DNA of 32,521 bases from CAZDCZ01 sp964504155. GTDB lineage: Bacteria; Bacteroidota; Bacteroidia; Bacteroidales; UBA12077. The notes beneath the pieces are model-generated. The model searched no databases. It was given only the letters and a program-made list of their open reading frames with translations, and was not told the origin of the DNA. Positions within the stretch are counted from its first letter, which is position 1; each line of letters opens with the position of its first letter. A program made the translations under genes and the position numbers. The DNA is taken from assembly GCA_964504155.1 (NCBI GenBank), contig CAZDCZ010000032.1:1-32521 (forward strand), given 5' to 3'. Below are positions 8,015 to 15,267 of the stretch, piece by piece.

Positions 8015-9904
8015 ATGGAGAGTTATAAATATTGCAATAACGTATTCAATTATACCCGACAAAAAACTTCTGAAGTAAGTATCGGACAAGTGAAAATTGG
8101 AGGAGATAATCCTATCCGACTTCAATCGATGACAAATACTAATACTTCTGATATTGAAAAAACAGTTGAGCAATCAATTAGAATATACGAAGCAGGTGGA
8201 GAAATTGTACGCTATTCGGCACGTGGAGTAGCCGAAATTGAGAAAATTGCAGAGATTGTTAAATGTTTACGAAAAAAAGAATGTGATATTCCTACGGTTG
8301 CCGATATTCATTTTAGTTCTAAGGCAGCATTAATGGCAGCTCAAATTGTCGATAAGGTACGAATTAATCCCGGAAATTTTATCGATAAAAGAGCTTCGTT
8401 CGAAACATTGGAATATTCCGAAGAAGAGTATAAAAACGAGATGAATAGGCTAAAAGACAAATTGATTCCTTTATTAGACTTATGTAAGAAAAATAATACA
8501 GCGCTTCGAATAGGAATAAATCACGGTTCTTTATCCGATAGGATAATGAGCAAATTTGGCAATACTCCTTTGGGAATGGTTGAGTCGGCAATGGAATTTC
8601 TTAGAATTTGCAAGGAAGAAAATTTCTGCAATGTTGTTATATCTATGAAATCGAGTAATACGCGGGTAATGGTGCATGCAAACAGAATGTTGATGAATAG
8701 GATGATGAGCGAGAATATGAATTTTCCAATTCATCTTGGTGTTACAGAAGCAGGCGAAGGCGAAGATGGAAGAATAAAATCGGCTGTTGGGATAGGTGCT
8801 ATGCTTAACGATGGTATTGGCGATACTATTAGAGTGTCGCTTACCGAAGCTCCGGAAAAAGAAATCCCTGTGGCTAAGAAAATCGCGGATTATTATGTTG
8901 GTAGAGAAAAACACGAGAAAATAAATGAAGAGAATATAGGGTTTAATCCTTTTGAATATAACAAACAGGGAAATAATAAAATCAAGAATATTGGAGGAGA
9001 AAATACTCCTGTTGTTGTATGGGATTTATCCAACGAGAGAAATGTAATTGTGAAACCTAAATTAACTCCCGATTATATTTTTGTCGATGATATTGAAAAA
9101 ATAAATAATATCCCTTTTAGCGATGCCCACATAATTGTAAATTATAATAAATGGATTAATAAATCAGATTCTTATAATGTGTTTCCAATATTTTCTTCTC
9201 CCGAAAAATTTGTTGAATCAACAAAAGTTTCTGAGATGCTTAATTTTATCTATATTAACGAAAAAACTATCGACAATGTATTAATTAACAAATTAAGTAT
9301 TTATAAAAATATTGTATTAGTAATATGTACAAACAACGAACATGCATCTGGCGTTTATCGAAGCCTGTTTTTTACATTAAAAAAACAAAAATCAAATATT
9401 CCGGTAATAATAAAAGGAAATTATAACGAAAACAATATTGAAGATTTACAACTGAAATCATCCTGCGATACAGGTGTCGTATTTCTCGATGGATTCGGCG
9501 ATGGCTTGTGGTTGTATAATAATGGGGAAATTCAAAATTTAGATATTTTACAAACTACTTTCGGAATTTTACAAGCAAGTAGAGTGAGAATGTCGAAGAC
9601 GGAATATATCTCTTGTCCGGGATGTGGTCGAACACTTTATGATATTCAAACTGCCGTGAAAAAAATACGCGAAAAGACATCTCATCTAAAAAATCTGAAA
9701 ATCGGAATTATGGGTTGTATTGTTAATGGTCTCGGCGAAATGGCCGATGCCGATTACGGATATGTAGGTGCTGGTGTAGGTAAAATATCATTATATAAAA
9801 ATAAAAATCTTGTAGAGAAAAATATACCCGAGAATGATGCTATTAAAGAACTAATAAATCTGATTAAAGAGAATGGCGACTGGCACGAACCGGATAATTA
9901 TTAA
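8015..9904 (+). CDS. ispG: (E)-4-hydroxy-3-methylbut-2-enyl-diphosphate synthase
   Basis: IspG reduces MEcPP to HMBPP in the MEP isoprenoid pathway using a [4Fe-4S] cluster. The 629-residue length is that of the Bacteroidota/plant type, with an extra domain inserted between the TIM barrel and the Fe-S domain. The barrel begins TSEVSIGQVKIGGDNPIRLQ SMTNT (about residues 18-42), and VADIHFSSKAAL and KVRINPGNF are conserved strands. The insert covers about 300-520. The cluster ligands are C534 and C537 (SCPGCGRTL) and C568 (GCIVNGLGEMADADYGYVG). The gene is intact and seems monocistronic or followed by the sirtuin gene 75 bp away. Confidence 0.96.
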   Translation: MESYKYCNNVFNYTRQKTSEVSIGQVKIGGDNPIRLQSMTNTNTSDIEKTVEQSIRIYEAGGEIVRYSARGVAEIEKIAEIVKCLRKKECDIPTVADIHFSSKAALMAAQIVDKVRINPGNFIDKRASFETLEYSEEEYKNEMNRLKDKLIPLLDLCKKNNTALRIGINHGSLSDRIMSKFGNTPLGMVESAMEFLRICKEENFCNVVISMKSSNTRVMVHANRMLMNRMMSENMNFPIHLGVTEAGEGEDGRIKSAVGIGAMLNDGIGDTIRVSLTEAPEKEIPVAKKIADYYVGREKHEKINEENIGFNPFEYNKQGNNKIKNIGGENTPVVVWDLSNERNVIVKPKLTPDYIFVDDIEKINNIPFSDAHIIVNYNKWINKSDSYNVFPIFSSPEKFVESTKVSEMLNFIYINEKTIDNVLINKLSIYKNIVLVICTNNEHASGVYRSLFFTLKKQKSNIPVIIKGNYNENNIEDLQLKSSCDTGVVFLDGFGDGLWLYNNGEIQNLDILQTTFGILQASRVRMSKTEYISCPGCGRTLYDIQTAVKKIREKTSHLKNLKIGIMGCIVNGLGEMADADYGYVGAGVGKISLYKNKNLVEKNIPENDAIKELINLIKENGDWHEPDNY

Positions 9905-9979
9905 TTACATCTTATAATCTGATATTAATAATTTTTATTCTATTAATTAACTTAGAAAACTACTATAAATATTGGAAAA

Positions 9980-10657
9980 ATGAAAAACTTGGTTGTTTTA
10001 ACAGGAGCAGGAATGAGTGCCGAAAGTGGTATACGTACTTTCCGAGATATGGGAGGTTTATGGGAAGAGTACGATGTTATGGAAGTTGCTAGTCTTCAAG
10101 CATGGGAGAAAAATATAGATCTGGTATTGCGATTTTATAATGAGAGACGTAAACAATTATTATTGTGTATACCCAATAAAGGACATTACGGTTTAGCTGA
10201 ACTCGAAAAGTATTTTAATGTAAAGATAATTACTCAAAATGTTGACGATTTACACGAAAGAGCCGGAAGTTCCGAAGTATTTCATTTACATGGTGAGTTA
10301 AAGAAAGCAAGAAGTACTGTCGATGAAAATTTAATTTACGATATCGATGGTTGGGAACTTAAAAAAGGAGATAAGTGTGAACGTGGATCGCAATTACGAC
10401 CACATATTGTATGGTTCGGAGAAGCAGTACCTGCCATTGAAAAAGCTTCTGAAATTTGTCGGACTGCCGATATATTTGTGGTTATTGGAACTTCTTTAAA
10501 TGTATATCCTGCCGCAGGATTAATAAATTTTGTCCCTCGCGATACTCCGGTTTTTCTTATCGATCCTAACCAAGTAAATTTTCCAAATAGGAATGTTGCT
10601 TTTATTAAAGAAAAAGCAGGTACAGGAGTCGAAAAATTAATTGAGATGCTTAAGTAA
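9980..10657 (+). CDS. cobB: NAD-dependent protein deacylase, sirtuin class III, zinc-less
   Basis: The 225-residue SIR2 protein has the NAD motif GAGMSAESGIRTFRD (residues 9-23), TQNVDDLHERAG (85-96) and catalytic H104 in FHLHGEL. Y53 and R56 (FYNERR) correspond to the tyrosine-arginine pair that gives class III sirtuins their preference for succinyl and malonyl groups. The zinc-binding module is eroded: between residues 112 and 145 only a single cysteine (KCERGSQLRPHIVWFGE) remains where two CxxC pairs are usual. As far as I recall, zinc loss also occurs in relatives within this phylum, so this is likely a lineage trait. It should remove acyl groups from lysines in cytoplasmic enzymes. Confidence 0.9.
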   Translation: MKNLVVLTGAGMSAESGIRTFRDMGGLWEEYDVMEVASLQAWEKNIDLVLRFYNERRKQLLLCIPNKGHYGLAELEKYFNVKIITQNVDDLHERAGSSEVFHLHGELKKARSTVDENLIYDIDGWELKKGDKCERGSQLRPHIVWFGEAVPAIEKASEICRTADIFVVIGTSLNVYPAAGLINFVPRDTPVFLIDPNQVNFPNRNVAFIKEKAGTGVEKLIEMLK

Positions 10658-10686
10658 TATTATCCGAAATTTTAAAAAATGAACTC

Positions 10687-11292
10687 ATGAAATACAGATT
10701 AATAATAGCATTTATTTTAATGGCAAATATGTCATTCTCGCAACAATTTGGGGGAGGTGTATTTGCCGGACTAGATATCTCTCAGCTCGATGGCGATGGT
10801 TGGGGAGGATATCATAAAGCAGGAATTAATTTTGGCGTATATACTAATACTAAAATAAATGAGAAACTGGCTGCTCAACTGGAATTAGCGTACATTCAGA
10901 AAGGAAGTAAATCGGATGCTAAAGAGTCCAATTACAGTTATTATAAGTGCAAATTGAATTATATTCAGATGCCTTTATTATTAAAGTATAAAATTAACAG
11001 TAAAATTAATGCCGAAATTGGTATTGCCGAAGCTTATCTTCGTACTGCGTACGAAGACGATGGAGGTGGAGATATAGAACCCGATATAGCTTTCGACAAA
11101 TGGGAGTCGTCTTTGATTATTGGCGGCTCATACTATCTTAATAAAAGTTTAATTGCCAATGTAAGATTAAATTATTCTGTATTTCCTGTAAGAAAACATC
11201 CGGGAGGACAATCATTTTTGTTAAATAATGGTCAATATAATAATGTTATATCGTTTTCTGTGTATTATAAAATTGTTGGTGCAGCGAATTAA
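10687..11292 (+). CDS. Outer-membrane beta-barrel protein (PorT / OmpA-barrel-like)
   Basis: The 201-residue protein starts with a clear signal peptide (MKYRLIIAFILMANMSFSQQ). The rest alternates amphipathic strands of 8-12 residues, for example GINFGVYTNTKINEKLAAQL ELAYIQKGSK and LNYIQMPLLLKYKINSKINA EIGI. This pattern (FGGGVFAGLDIS..., Y-x-Q-(M/I)-P-L-L-L-K-Y) is that of PorT-family or outer-membrane-beta-barrel (PF13568-type) proteins of Bacteroidota. The predicted place is the outer membrane; the specific function is unknown. It follows the sirtuin gene by 29 bp. Confidence 0.8.
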   Translation: MKYRLIIAFILMANMSFSQQFGGGVFAGLDISQLDGDGWGGYHKAGINFGVYTNTKINEKLAAQLELAYIQKGSKSDAKESNYSYYKCKLNYIQMPLLLKYKINSKINAEIGIAEAYLRTAYEDDGGGDIEPDIAFDKWESSLIIGGSYYLNKSLIANVRLNYSVFPVRKHPGGQSFLLNNGQYNNVISFSVYYKIVGAAN

Positions 11293-11477
11293 TATTTTGT
11301 TAAATCTAAAATAACTATAATTTTATTAAAAAGCGATAATCTTATTTTTCCACCGGAATTACTTCGCGATATGTTTTGTGTATTTTTTGTGGCAAAAATA
11401 TGTAAATTTGTAATTTGCAAATTCTGTGAAACTGCGTAATGTGGTGTAATAGATAGAAATAATTGTAATTATTGAAA

Positions 11478-12041
11478 ATGAAAAAAAAACAAAAAATAAT
11501 TGTAGCAGTAACAGGTGCCAGTGGAGCAATATATGCAAAGCGTTTGTTCGATAAATTTAATAAATTAGAAGACCAAATCGAAACATTAAATATTGTATTT
11601 TCCGATAACGCAAAAAGTATTTGGGAACATGAAATAGGTAATACCAGTTATGCCGGTCTCCCATATAAGCAATACGATAATAAAGATTTTTATGCTCCTT
11701 TTGCTTCCGGGTCGGCAGGTTTCGACACTATGATTATTTGTCCGTGTTCTATGGGAGTGCTTGGTAGAATAGCAAATGGCATATCTAACGATTTAATTTC
11801 GCGAGCAGCAGATGTAATTCTAAAAGAACGAAAACGCATGATTATTGTACCACGCGAAACCCCATTAAACTTGATACATATTAACAATATGAAAATAGTA
11901 ACCGAATCGGGAGGAATAATTTGTCCTGCCAATCCATCATATTATAGCAAGCCACAAACAATTAATAATCTTGTCGATACTGTTATCGATAGAGTTTTAG
12001 AATTAGCAGGCTTTAGTATCGACACCTTTCGTTGGGCTTAA
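11478..12041 (+). CDS. ubiX: Flavin prenyltransferase UbiX
   Basis: UbiX attaches a dimethylallyl group to FMN to make the prenylated cofactor used by UbiD-type decarboxylases. The 187-residue protein starts MKKKQKIIVAVTGASGAIYA, with the conserved GASGA flavin-binding loop. It continues with CPCSMGVLGRIANGISNDLI SRAADVILKERK and VPRETPLNLIHINNM, which are the canonical active-site segments. I chose the ATG at 11478; a TTG two codons upstream is possible but less likely. The stop overlaps that of the convergent comF-type gene by 4 bp. Confidence 0.95.
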   Translation: MKKKQKIIVAVTGASGAIYAKRLFDKFNKLEDQIETLNIVFSDNAKSIWEHEIGNTSYAGLPYKQYDNKDFYAPFASGSAGFDTMIICPCSMGVLGRIANGISNDLISRAADVILKERKRMIIVPRETPLNLIHINNMKIVTESGGIICPANPSYYSKPQTINNLVDTVIDRVLELAGFSIDTFRWA

Positions 12042-12733
12042 GTCCATGCTATAGCTAAGCTTGCAATACTTACTTTAGTATTAGGAACTTCTAAAATTGC
12101 ATTTGCACATGCCTCAAGGGTAGAACCGGTTGTTACAACATCGTCAACTAAAAGAATGTGCTTGTTTATTAATTGATTTTTTTCTTTTAATTTGAAGATG
12201 TTTTCTACATTTTTCCAGCGTTCAAATCGCGATTTATTCGTTTGTGTCGATGTGTGAATATTTCTGTAAAGATTCTTGCAATCTACAATTTTATTCATTG
12301 TTTCTCCCAATCCCATTGCTATCCAATCGCTCTGATTATAACCGCGTTTGCGTAATTTCTTAGGATGTAAAGGCACTGGTATAATAATATCAATATCACT
12401 AAAATCGCTGTTTTTTATTTCGTTTCCCAAGGCTTTCCCAAGGACAAATCCAATTTCTTTTAAACCATGATATTTGAATTTGTGTATCATTTTCTGATAT
12501 TTACTTCCTTTTGTATAATAGTAAAAGGCCGAGGCGTTTTCAATTTTTACCCTTCCCCAAAATAATTGTGCTACAGGATTATCTTTATCTAAATGGAATT
12601 TTGTTTTTGGCAAGTTATATAAGCATTTGGTGCAAATATATTCTTCCTGAAATAGTAAATGTTCATTACAAACAATGCATAAATCGGGATAAAATAAATT
12701 TAAGAAATCTTTTAATCTGTCTTTTAATTTCAT
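12038..12733 (-). CDS. comF: ComF-type phosphoribosyltransferase-fold protein
   Basis: The 231-residue protein has an N-terminal zinc-finger-like region with two CxxC pairs (DLCIVC and YICTKC, residues about 18-37) followed by a type I PRTase domain. IIPVPLHPKKLRKRGYNQSD is the ComF hallmark, and the PRPP loop is HILLVDDVVTTGSTLEACA near residue 200. ComF proteins support natural transformation and may act with helicases such as PriA. The gene is transcribed toward ubiX, with overlapping stop codons. Confidence 0.93.
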   Translation of the reverse strand: MKLKDRLKDFLNLFYPDLCIVCNEHLLFQEEYICTKCLYNLPKTKFHLDKDNPVAQLFWGRVKIENASAFYYYTKGSKYQKMIHKFKYHGLKEIGFVLGKALGNEIKNSDFSDIDIIIPVPLHPKKLRKRGYNQSDWIAMGLGETMNKIVDCKNLYRNIHTSTQTNKSRFERWKNVENIFKLKEKNQLINKHILLVDDVVTTGSTLEACANAILEVPNTKVSIASLAIAWT

Positions 12734-12840
12734 TTTCCGTAAGCATTGAATCTTGAGTAAAATACTAAGTTATACAATATATTTTTATTGTTGAAGAAAT
12801 AGAAGCTCTAAATTGTAAATTATTTTTGTTAATGTTTTGG

Positions 12841-12979
12841 GCAACAGCCGGGCTTTTCGCTATATTTTTTTCCTTTGCGTTAAAGCTTGCTAAATCGTGC
12901 GTGGACTCCTAAAGTCGCATCCGTCGTTAAAGCAAGCCTAAGCTCTCATTAAAAAGTATGTCGCTTCAATCCCTGTTGC
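12841..12979. repeat. Noncoding higher-GC block bounded by GCAACAG / CTGTTGC
   Basis: About 139 bases, much richer in G+C than the flanks, begin GCAACAGCCGGGCTTTTCGC and end TCGCTTCAATCCCTGTTGC. The ends form a 7-bp inverted repeat and the interior repeats CGTTAAAGC twice. No open reading frame of note is present. From memory, similar blocks (GGGCTTTxCGCTATAT ... GTCGCTxCAATCCC) recur between genes in many Bacteroidota, so I call this a dispersed intergenic repeat of unknown nature. Confidence 0.55.
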
Positions 12980-12991
12980 AATAATTATCAA

Positions 12992-13043
12992 TAACCTGAG
13001 TTCGATATAAGGAATATGACATTCTTATATCGAACTCAGGTTA
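12992..13043. repeat. Palindromic repeat, copy B
   Basis: The 20-bp arms at 12992-13011 and 13024-13043 pair perfectly (TAACCTGAGTTCGATATAAG and its complement) around a GAATATGACATT loop. The loop core AATATGACAT is shared with copy C. It lies 75 bases past the stop of the Crp/Fnr gene and right after the GC-rich block. There is no T-run, so it is not an obvious intrinsic terminator. Confidence 0.85.
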
Positions 13044-13117
13044 ATAATAAATACATCTTGTATACCTGCATCATGTAGTTAATATTAAATCAAAACAACA
13101 AATAAAAAATAATTAGT

Positions 13118-13813
13118 TTATCCTGTTTTACTTATTATTTCTAAGATATTCTTATTTAAAATATTTATATATTTTCCTTCAAGGGATATTAAATTATCAT
13201 CAACAAAATCATGAATAATTCGAGTAACAGTTTCACGTGTTGTGCCAATGTATGCTCCAAATTCTGTCCTAGTTAAAGGAATAATAAATTTGTCGGAGTT
13301 AAAAATATGATTCGAAAAGTAAAGTAAAGTTTCAGCCGTAGATGCTGTAAATTGTTTCTGAGTTTTGTTAACACACCTATTAAAATGTTCTATGGTATCT
13401 TTGCTTAAAATTACAAGAATTTCGTATGCAAATTCTCCATTTTTTAATATGAATTCATTAAACGATGCTAAATTAATAAAACAAGCATCTGTTTTAGTAA
13501 GCGAAGTAACAGAATATTTATGAATTTTATCGGCAAAAACCGATGGTAATCCAACAAATATAGGTCCTTTGTCAATTTTTAGTATCTCTTCTTTATTTAA
13601 TGGCCCGGTTAAATGAATTTTTACAATTCCCGATTTTATAAAAACAATATTAGTTGTAAAAGCTCCTTGTTTGAAAATTTTTTCGCCTTTTTGAAATGAA
13701 ATGTTAATACTGTTTTTACATAATTTGCATAGTTCTTCGTCGTTTAATAACGATATAGGAATCGATTTAATCTTGCAGTTTGTGCAATTACATTCTGTAA
13801 GTAATTTTTTCAT
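13118..13813 (-). CDS. Crp/Fnr-family transcriptional regulator
   Basis: The 231-residue protein has a cyclic-nucleotide-binding-like beta-roll (about residues 25-130: FQKGEKIFKQGAFTTNIVFI KSGIVKIHL), a dimerisation helix and a C-terminal winged helix with TRTEFGAYIGTTRETVTRII. The recognition helix RETVTR carries the Arg-Glu-x-x-x-Arg pattern of E. coli Crp, which reads TGTGA half-sites. The N-terminus is cysteine-rich (CNCTNCK, then CKLCK), so an Fe-S cluster or redox sensing is possible. I chose the ATG at 13813; a TTG three codons upstream exists. It is divergent from the DsrE/TusA/Qmo genes and a perfect TGTGA-N6-TCACA site lies 36 bp before its start, so it probably controls itself and that operon. 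The sensed signal is unknown; HcpR-like nitrosative or redox sensing is one option. Confidence 0.9.
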   Translation of the reverse strand: MKKLLTECNCTNCKIKSIPISLLNDEELCKLCKNSINISFQKGEKIFKQGAFTTNIVFIKSGIVKIHLTGPLNKEEILKIDKGPIFVGLPSVFADKIHKYSVTSLTKTDACFINLASFNEFILKNGEFAYEILVILSKDTIEHFNRCVNKTQKQFTASTAETLLYFSNHIFNSDKFIIPLTRTEFGAYIGTTRETVTRIIHDFVDDNLISLEGKYINILNKNILEIISKTG

Positions 13814-13848
13814 ATTTCTCAAAATATAAGACTCCTAATTTATAAAAA

Positions 13849-13864
13849 TGTGATTAGTATCACA
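13849..13864. promoter_or_regulatory. Crp/HcpR-type operator TGTGAT-TAGT-ATCACA
   Basis: A 16-base site with perfect 6-bp half-sites fits TGTGA-N6-TCACA. It is in the 164-bp divergent region, 36 bp from the regulator start and 113 bp from the DsrE-like start, so it may repress the regulator and activate the operon. The regulator's RETVTR helix predicts exactly this half-site. Confidence 0.75.
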
Positions 13865-13977
13865 AAAATATATGCCAAAATTCTCAAAAAAAACATACTT
13901 ATCGCACAGACTTAAAATTTAAATCATCAGAATTTTAAACAATCTTTGTTAAATAATTAACAATAAAAAACAATATC

Positions 13978-14406
13978 ATGGAAGAAAACAAAAAAATGTG
14001 TTTAGCTTTATTTTCCGGAAGCTTAGATAAATTAACTGCTGCAGGAGTAATTCTTAGTGGAGCTGCTGCCGACGATATGGATGTTGATATTTATGTTCTC
14101 TTACAAGCTGCAAGAGCATTTAAAAAAGAAATAGCAACTAATAGAGATGAATTGAAGCTTGCCGAAAATTCTCATTTACGTAAAGAATTTTTAAGCTCAT
14201 TAGATAAATTAAATGTTAAAGAATGGCACGAATTTTTTAAAGAAGCAAAAGAAGTAACTAATGTAAAAATTCATATTTGCGGATTAGCCGGAAAAATTTG
14301 GGGTGGAGAAAAATTAGAAGATTTTATCGATCTTGCCGACGATATTGTTGGTATTTCAGAATATATTACAGCTGCCGAAGAAGCCGATATACACTTATTT
14401 ATTTAA
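13978..14406 (+). CDS. DsrE/DsrF-like sulfurtransferase-fold protein
   Basis: The 142-residue protein has the DsrE-like alpha/beta layout: MCLALFSGSLDKLTAAGVIL SGAAADDMDVDIYVLLQAA resembles the first strand, helix and second strand of this superfamily, and KIHICGLAGKIWGG resembles the segment around its conserved cysteine. C101 (HICGLAG) is the likely persulfide-carrying residue; C8 is the only other cysteine. Family members pass sulfane sulfur to TusA-type carriers, and a TusA-like gene follows 22 bp downstream. It is the first gene of the plus-strand block and probably responds to the divergent Crp/Fnr regulator. The exact partner is inferred from context. Confidence 0.75.
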   Translation: MEENKKMCLALFSGSLDKLTAAGVILSGAAADDMDVDIYVLLQAARAFKKEIATNRDELKLAENSHLRKEFLSSLDKLNVKEWHEFFKEAKEVTNVKIHICGLAGKIWGGEKLEDFIDLADDIVGISEYITAAEEADIHLFI

Positions 14407-14428
14407 AATAAATTAATAAATTACAACT

Positions 14429-14680
14429 ATGACAACAGAAGAATTAAAAACATTAGTAGTAAATAAAAGTGTTGATGCAAGAGGTACAGCATGTCCGGGA
14501 CCATTATTAGCTGCCAAAAAAGCTATTGCAGAATTAGCATCCGGCGAAATTATGGAAATACTATCTGCCGACGAAGGAACAAAAAAAGATATCCCTAAAT
14601 GGGCTAATAAAAAAGGACACGAATATCTTGGAACTGTTGAAGAATCAGGTTTTTTTAAAATCTTTATGAAGAAAAAATAA
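14429..14680 (+). CDS. TusA/SirA-family sulfur carrier protein
   Basis: The 83-residue protein matches the TusA fold (beta-alpha-beta-alpha-beta-beta). The signature is VDARGTACPGPLLAAKKAI, with C22 in the CPxP motif as the persulfide carrier; C22 is the only cysteine. The remainder, ILSADEGTKKDIPKWANKKG HEYLG, fits the second half. TusA proteins receive sulfur from desulfurases or DsrE proteins and hand it to tRNA thiolation, molybdenum cofactor or dissimilatory sulfur pathways. The DsrE-like neighbour upstream and HdrA-type genes downstream point to a dedicated role in sulfur transfer rather than tRNA modification (inference). Confidence 0.92.
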   Translation: MTTEELKTLVVNKSVDARGTACPGPLLAAKKAIAELASGEIMEILSADEGTKKDIPKWANKKGHEYLGTVEESGFFKIFMKKK

Positions 14681-14766
14681 CAAATTATTTTCTAATATGT
14701 AATCATCGAGTATTTAATTTTTTAAAAATACAGATTATAGATAATGAATAATGATTGCATTAATTA

Positions 14767-14809
14767 CACTAAAGTTTTTTATTGGATAATCTAATAAAAA
14801 ACTTTAGTG
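14767..14809. other. Long hairpin between the TusA-like and MvhD-like genes
   Basis: CACTAAAGTTTTTTATTGGA (14767-14786) pairs with 14790-14809 over 20 bp, with one G-T pair and a TAA loop. A short T-run (TTTTT) begins 3 bases after the stem. It could be an intrinsic terminator or attenuator for the DsrE-TusA messenger, or a stability element that sets different expression of the two halves. Confidence 0.65.
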
Positions 14810-14861
14810 AGATTTTTAAATTCCATTTTCTCGAAAAAATAAATACTAAAATTATTTAATC

Positions 14862-15254
14862 ATGGATAATCCGAAGATTTTGGTTTTTTCTACCGAAAAA
14901 ATATCAGATCCGGCTATCGATTTAGCCGGGCTATTGAAAAAACATTATCCTGCTACTGTCTATACTGTTATTGTTCCTTGTTCTAGTGCAATAAAACCAA
15001 GATGGATATTACATGCTTACGAAAAAGGTTTTGCAGGAGTGTTTATTGCAGCCGACGGAACAGATTGTTCTTATAGCGATACATGTAGCCAAAAAACTGC
15101 AAAAATAGTGGAAAAAACTCATAGCTTAATGAAAGAAAAAAATATTGATCCTGCCAGATTAAAGATGGCTGCAATATGTTCTGTTTGTACCGATCCTTTT
15201 GTTAAACATATGAAAACGTTTACTAAATATCTAACCGAAAATAAGGAAAATTAA
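14862..15254 (+). CDS. Free-standing MvhD/FlpD-type iron-sulfur protein
   Basis: The 130-residue protein belongs to the MvhD/FlpD family (PF02662), which carries electrons to or from HdrA-type flavoproteins via a [2Fe-2S] cluster. Cysteines are C40 (VIVPCSSAIKPRWILHAYEK GF), C69 and C75 (DGTDCSYSDTC), C106 and C109 (AICSVC). These correspond to the family pattern, although the central motif is DCSYSDTC rather than the common CHPGDCHY. In sulfate reducers this domain is fused to the C-terminus of QmoB; here it is separate and lies 13 bp upstream of the QmoA-like gene, so it is probably a subunit of the same complex. Confidence 0.85.
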   Translation: MDNPKILVFSTEKISDPAIDLAGLLKKHYPATVYTVIVPCSSAIKPRWILHAYEKGFAGVFIAADGTDCSYSDTCSQKTAKIVEKTHSLMKEKNIDPARLKMAAICSVCTDPFVKHMKTFTKYLTENKEN

Positions 15255-15267
15255 TAATTGTAAGAAT

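Noticed and set aside
8531..8914. 127-residue minus-strand frame inside ispG
   Set aside because: It is antisense to a well-conserved enzyme, has no recognisable domain and is His/Phe/Ser-rich, as antisense frames of AT-rich genes often are.
12841..12979. Integron attC site
   Set aside because: The block has inverted ends but not the paired GTTRRRY/RYYYAAC core sites, and no integrase or cassette array is present.
12992..13043. Palindrome B as a simple intrinsic terminator of the Crp/Fnr gene
   Set aside because: No T-run follows on either strand, and the same palindrome with a conserved loop occurs elsewhere in a transposase relic.
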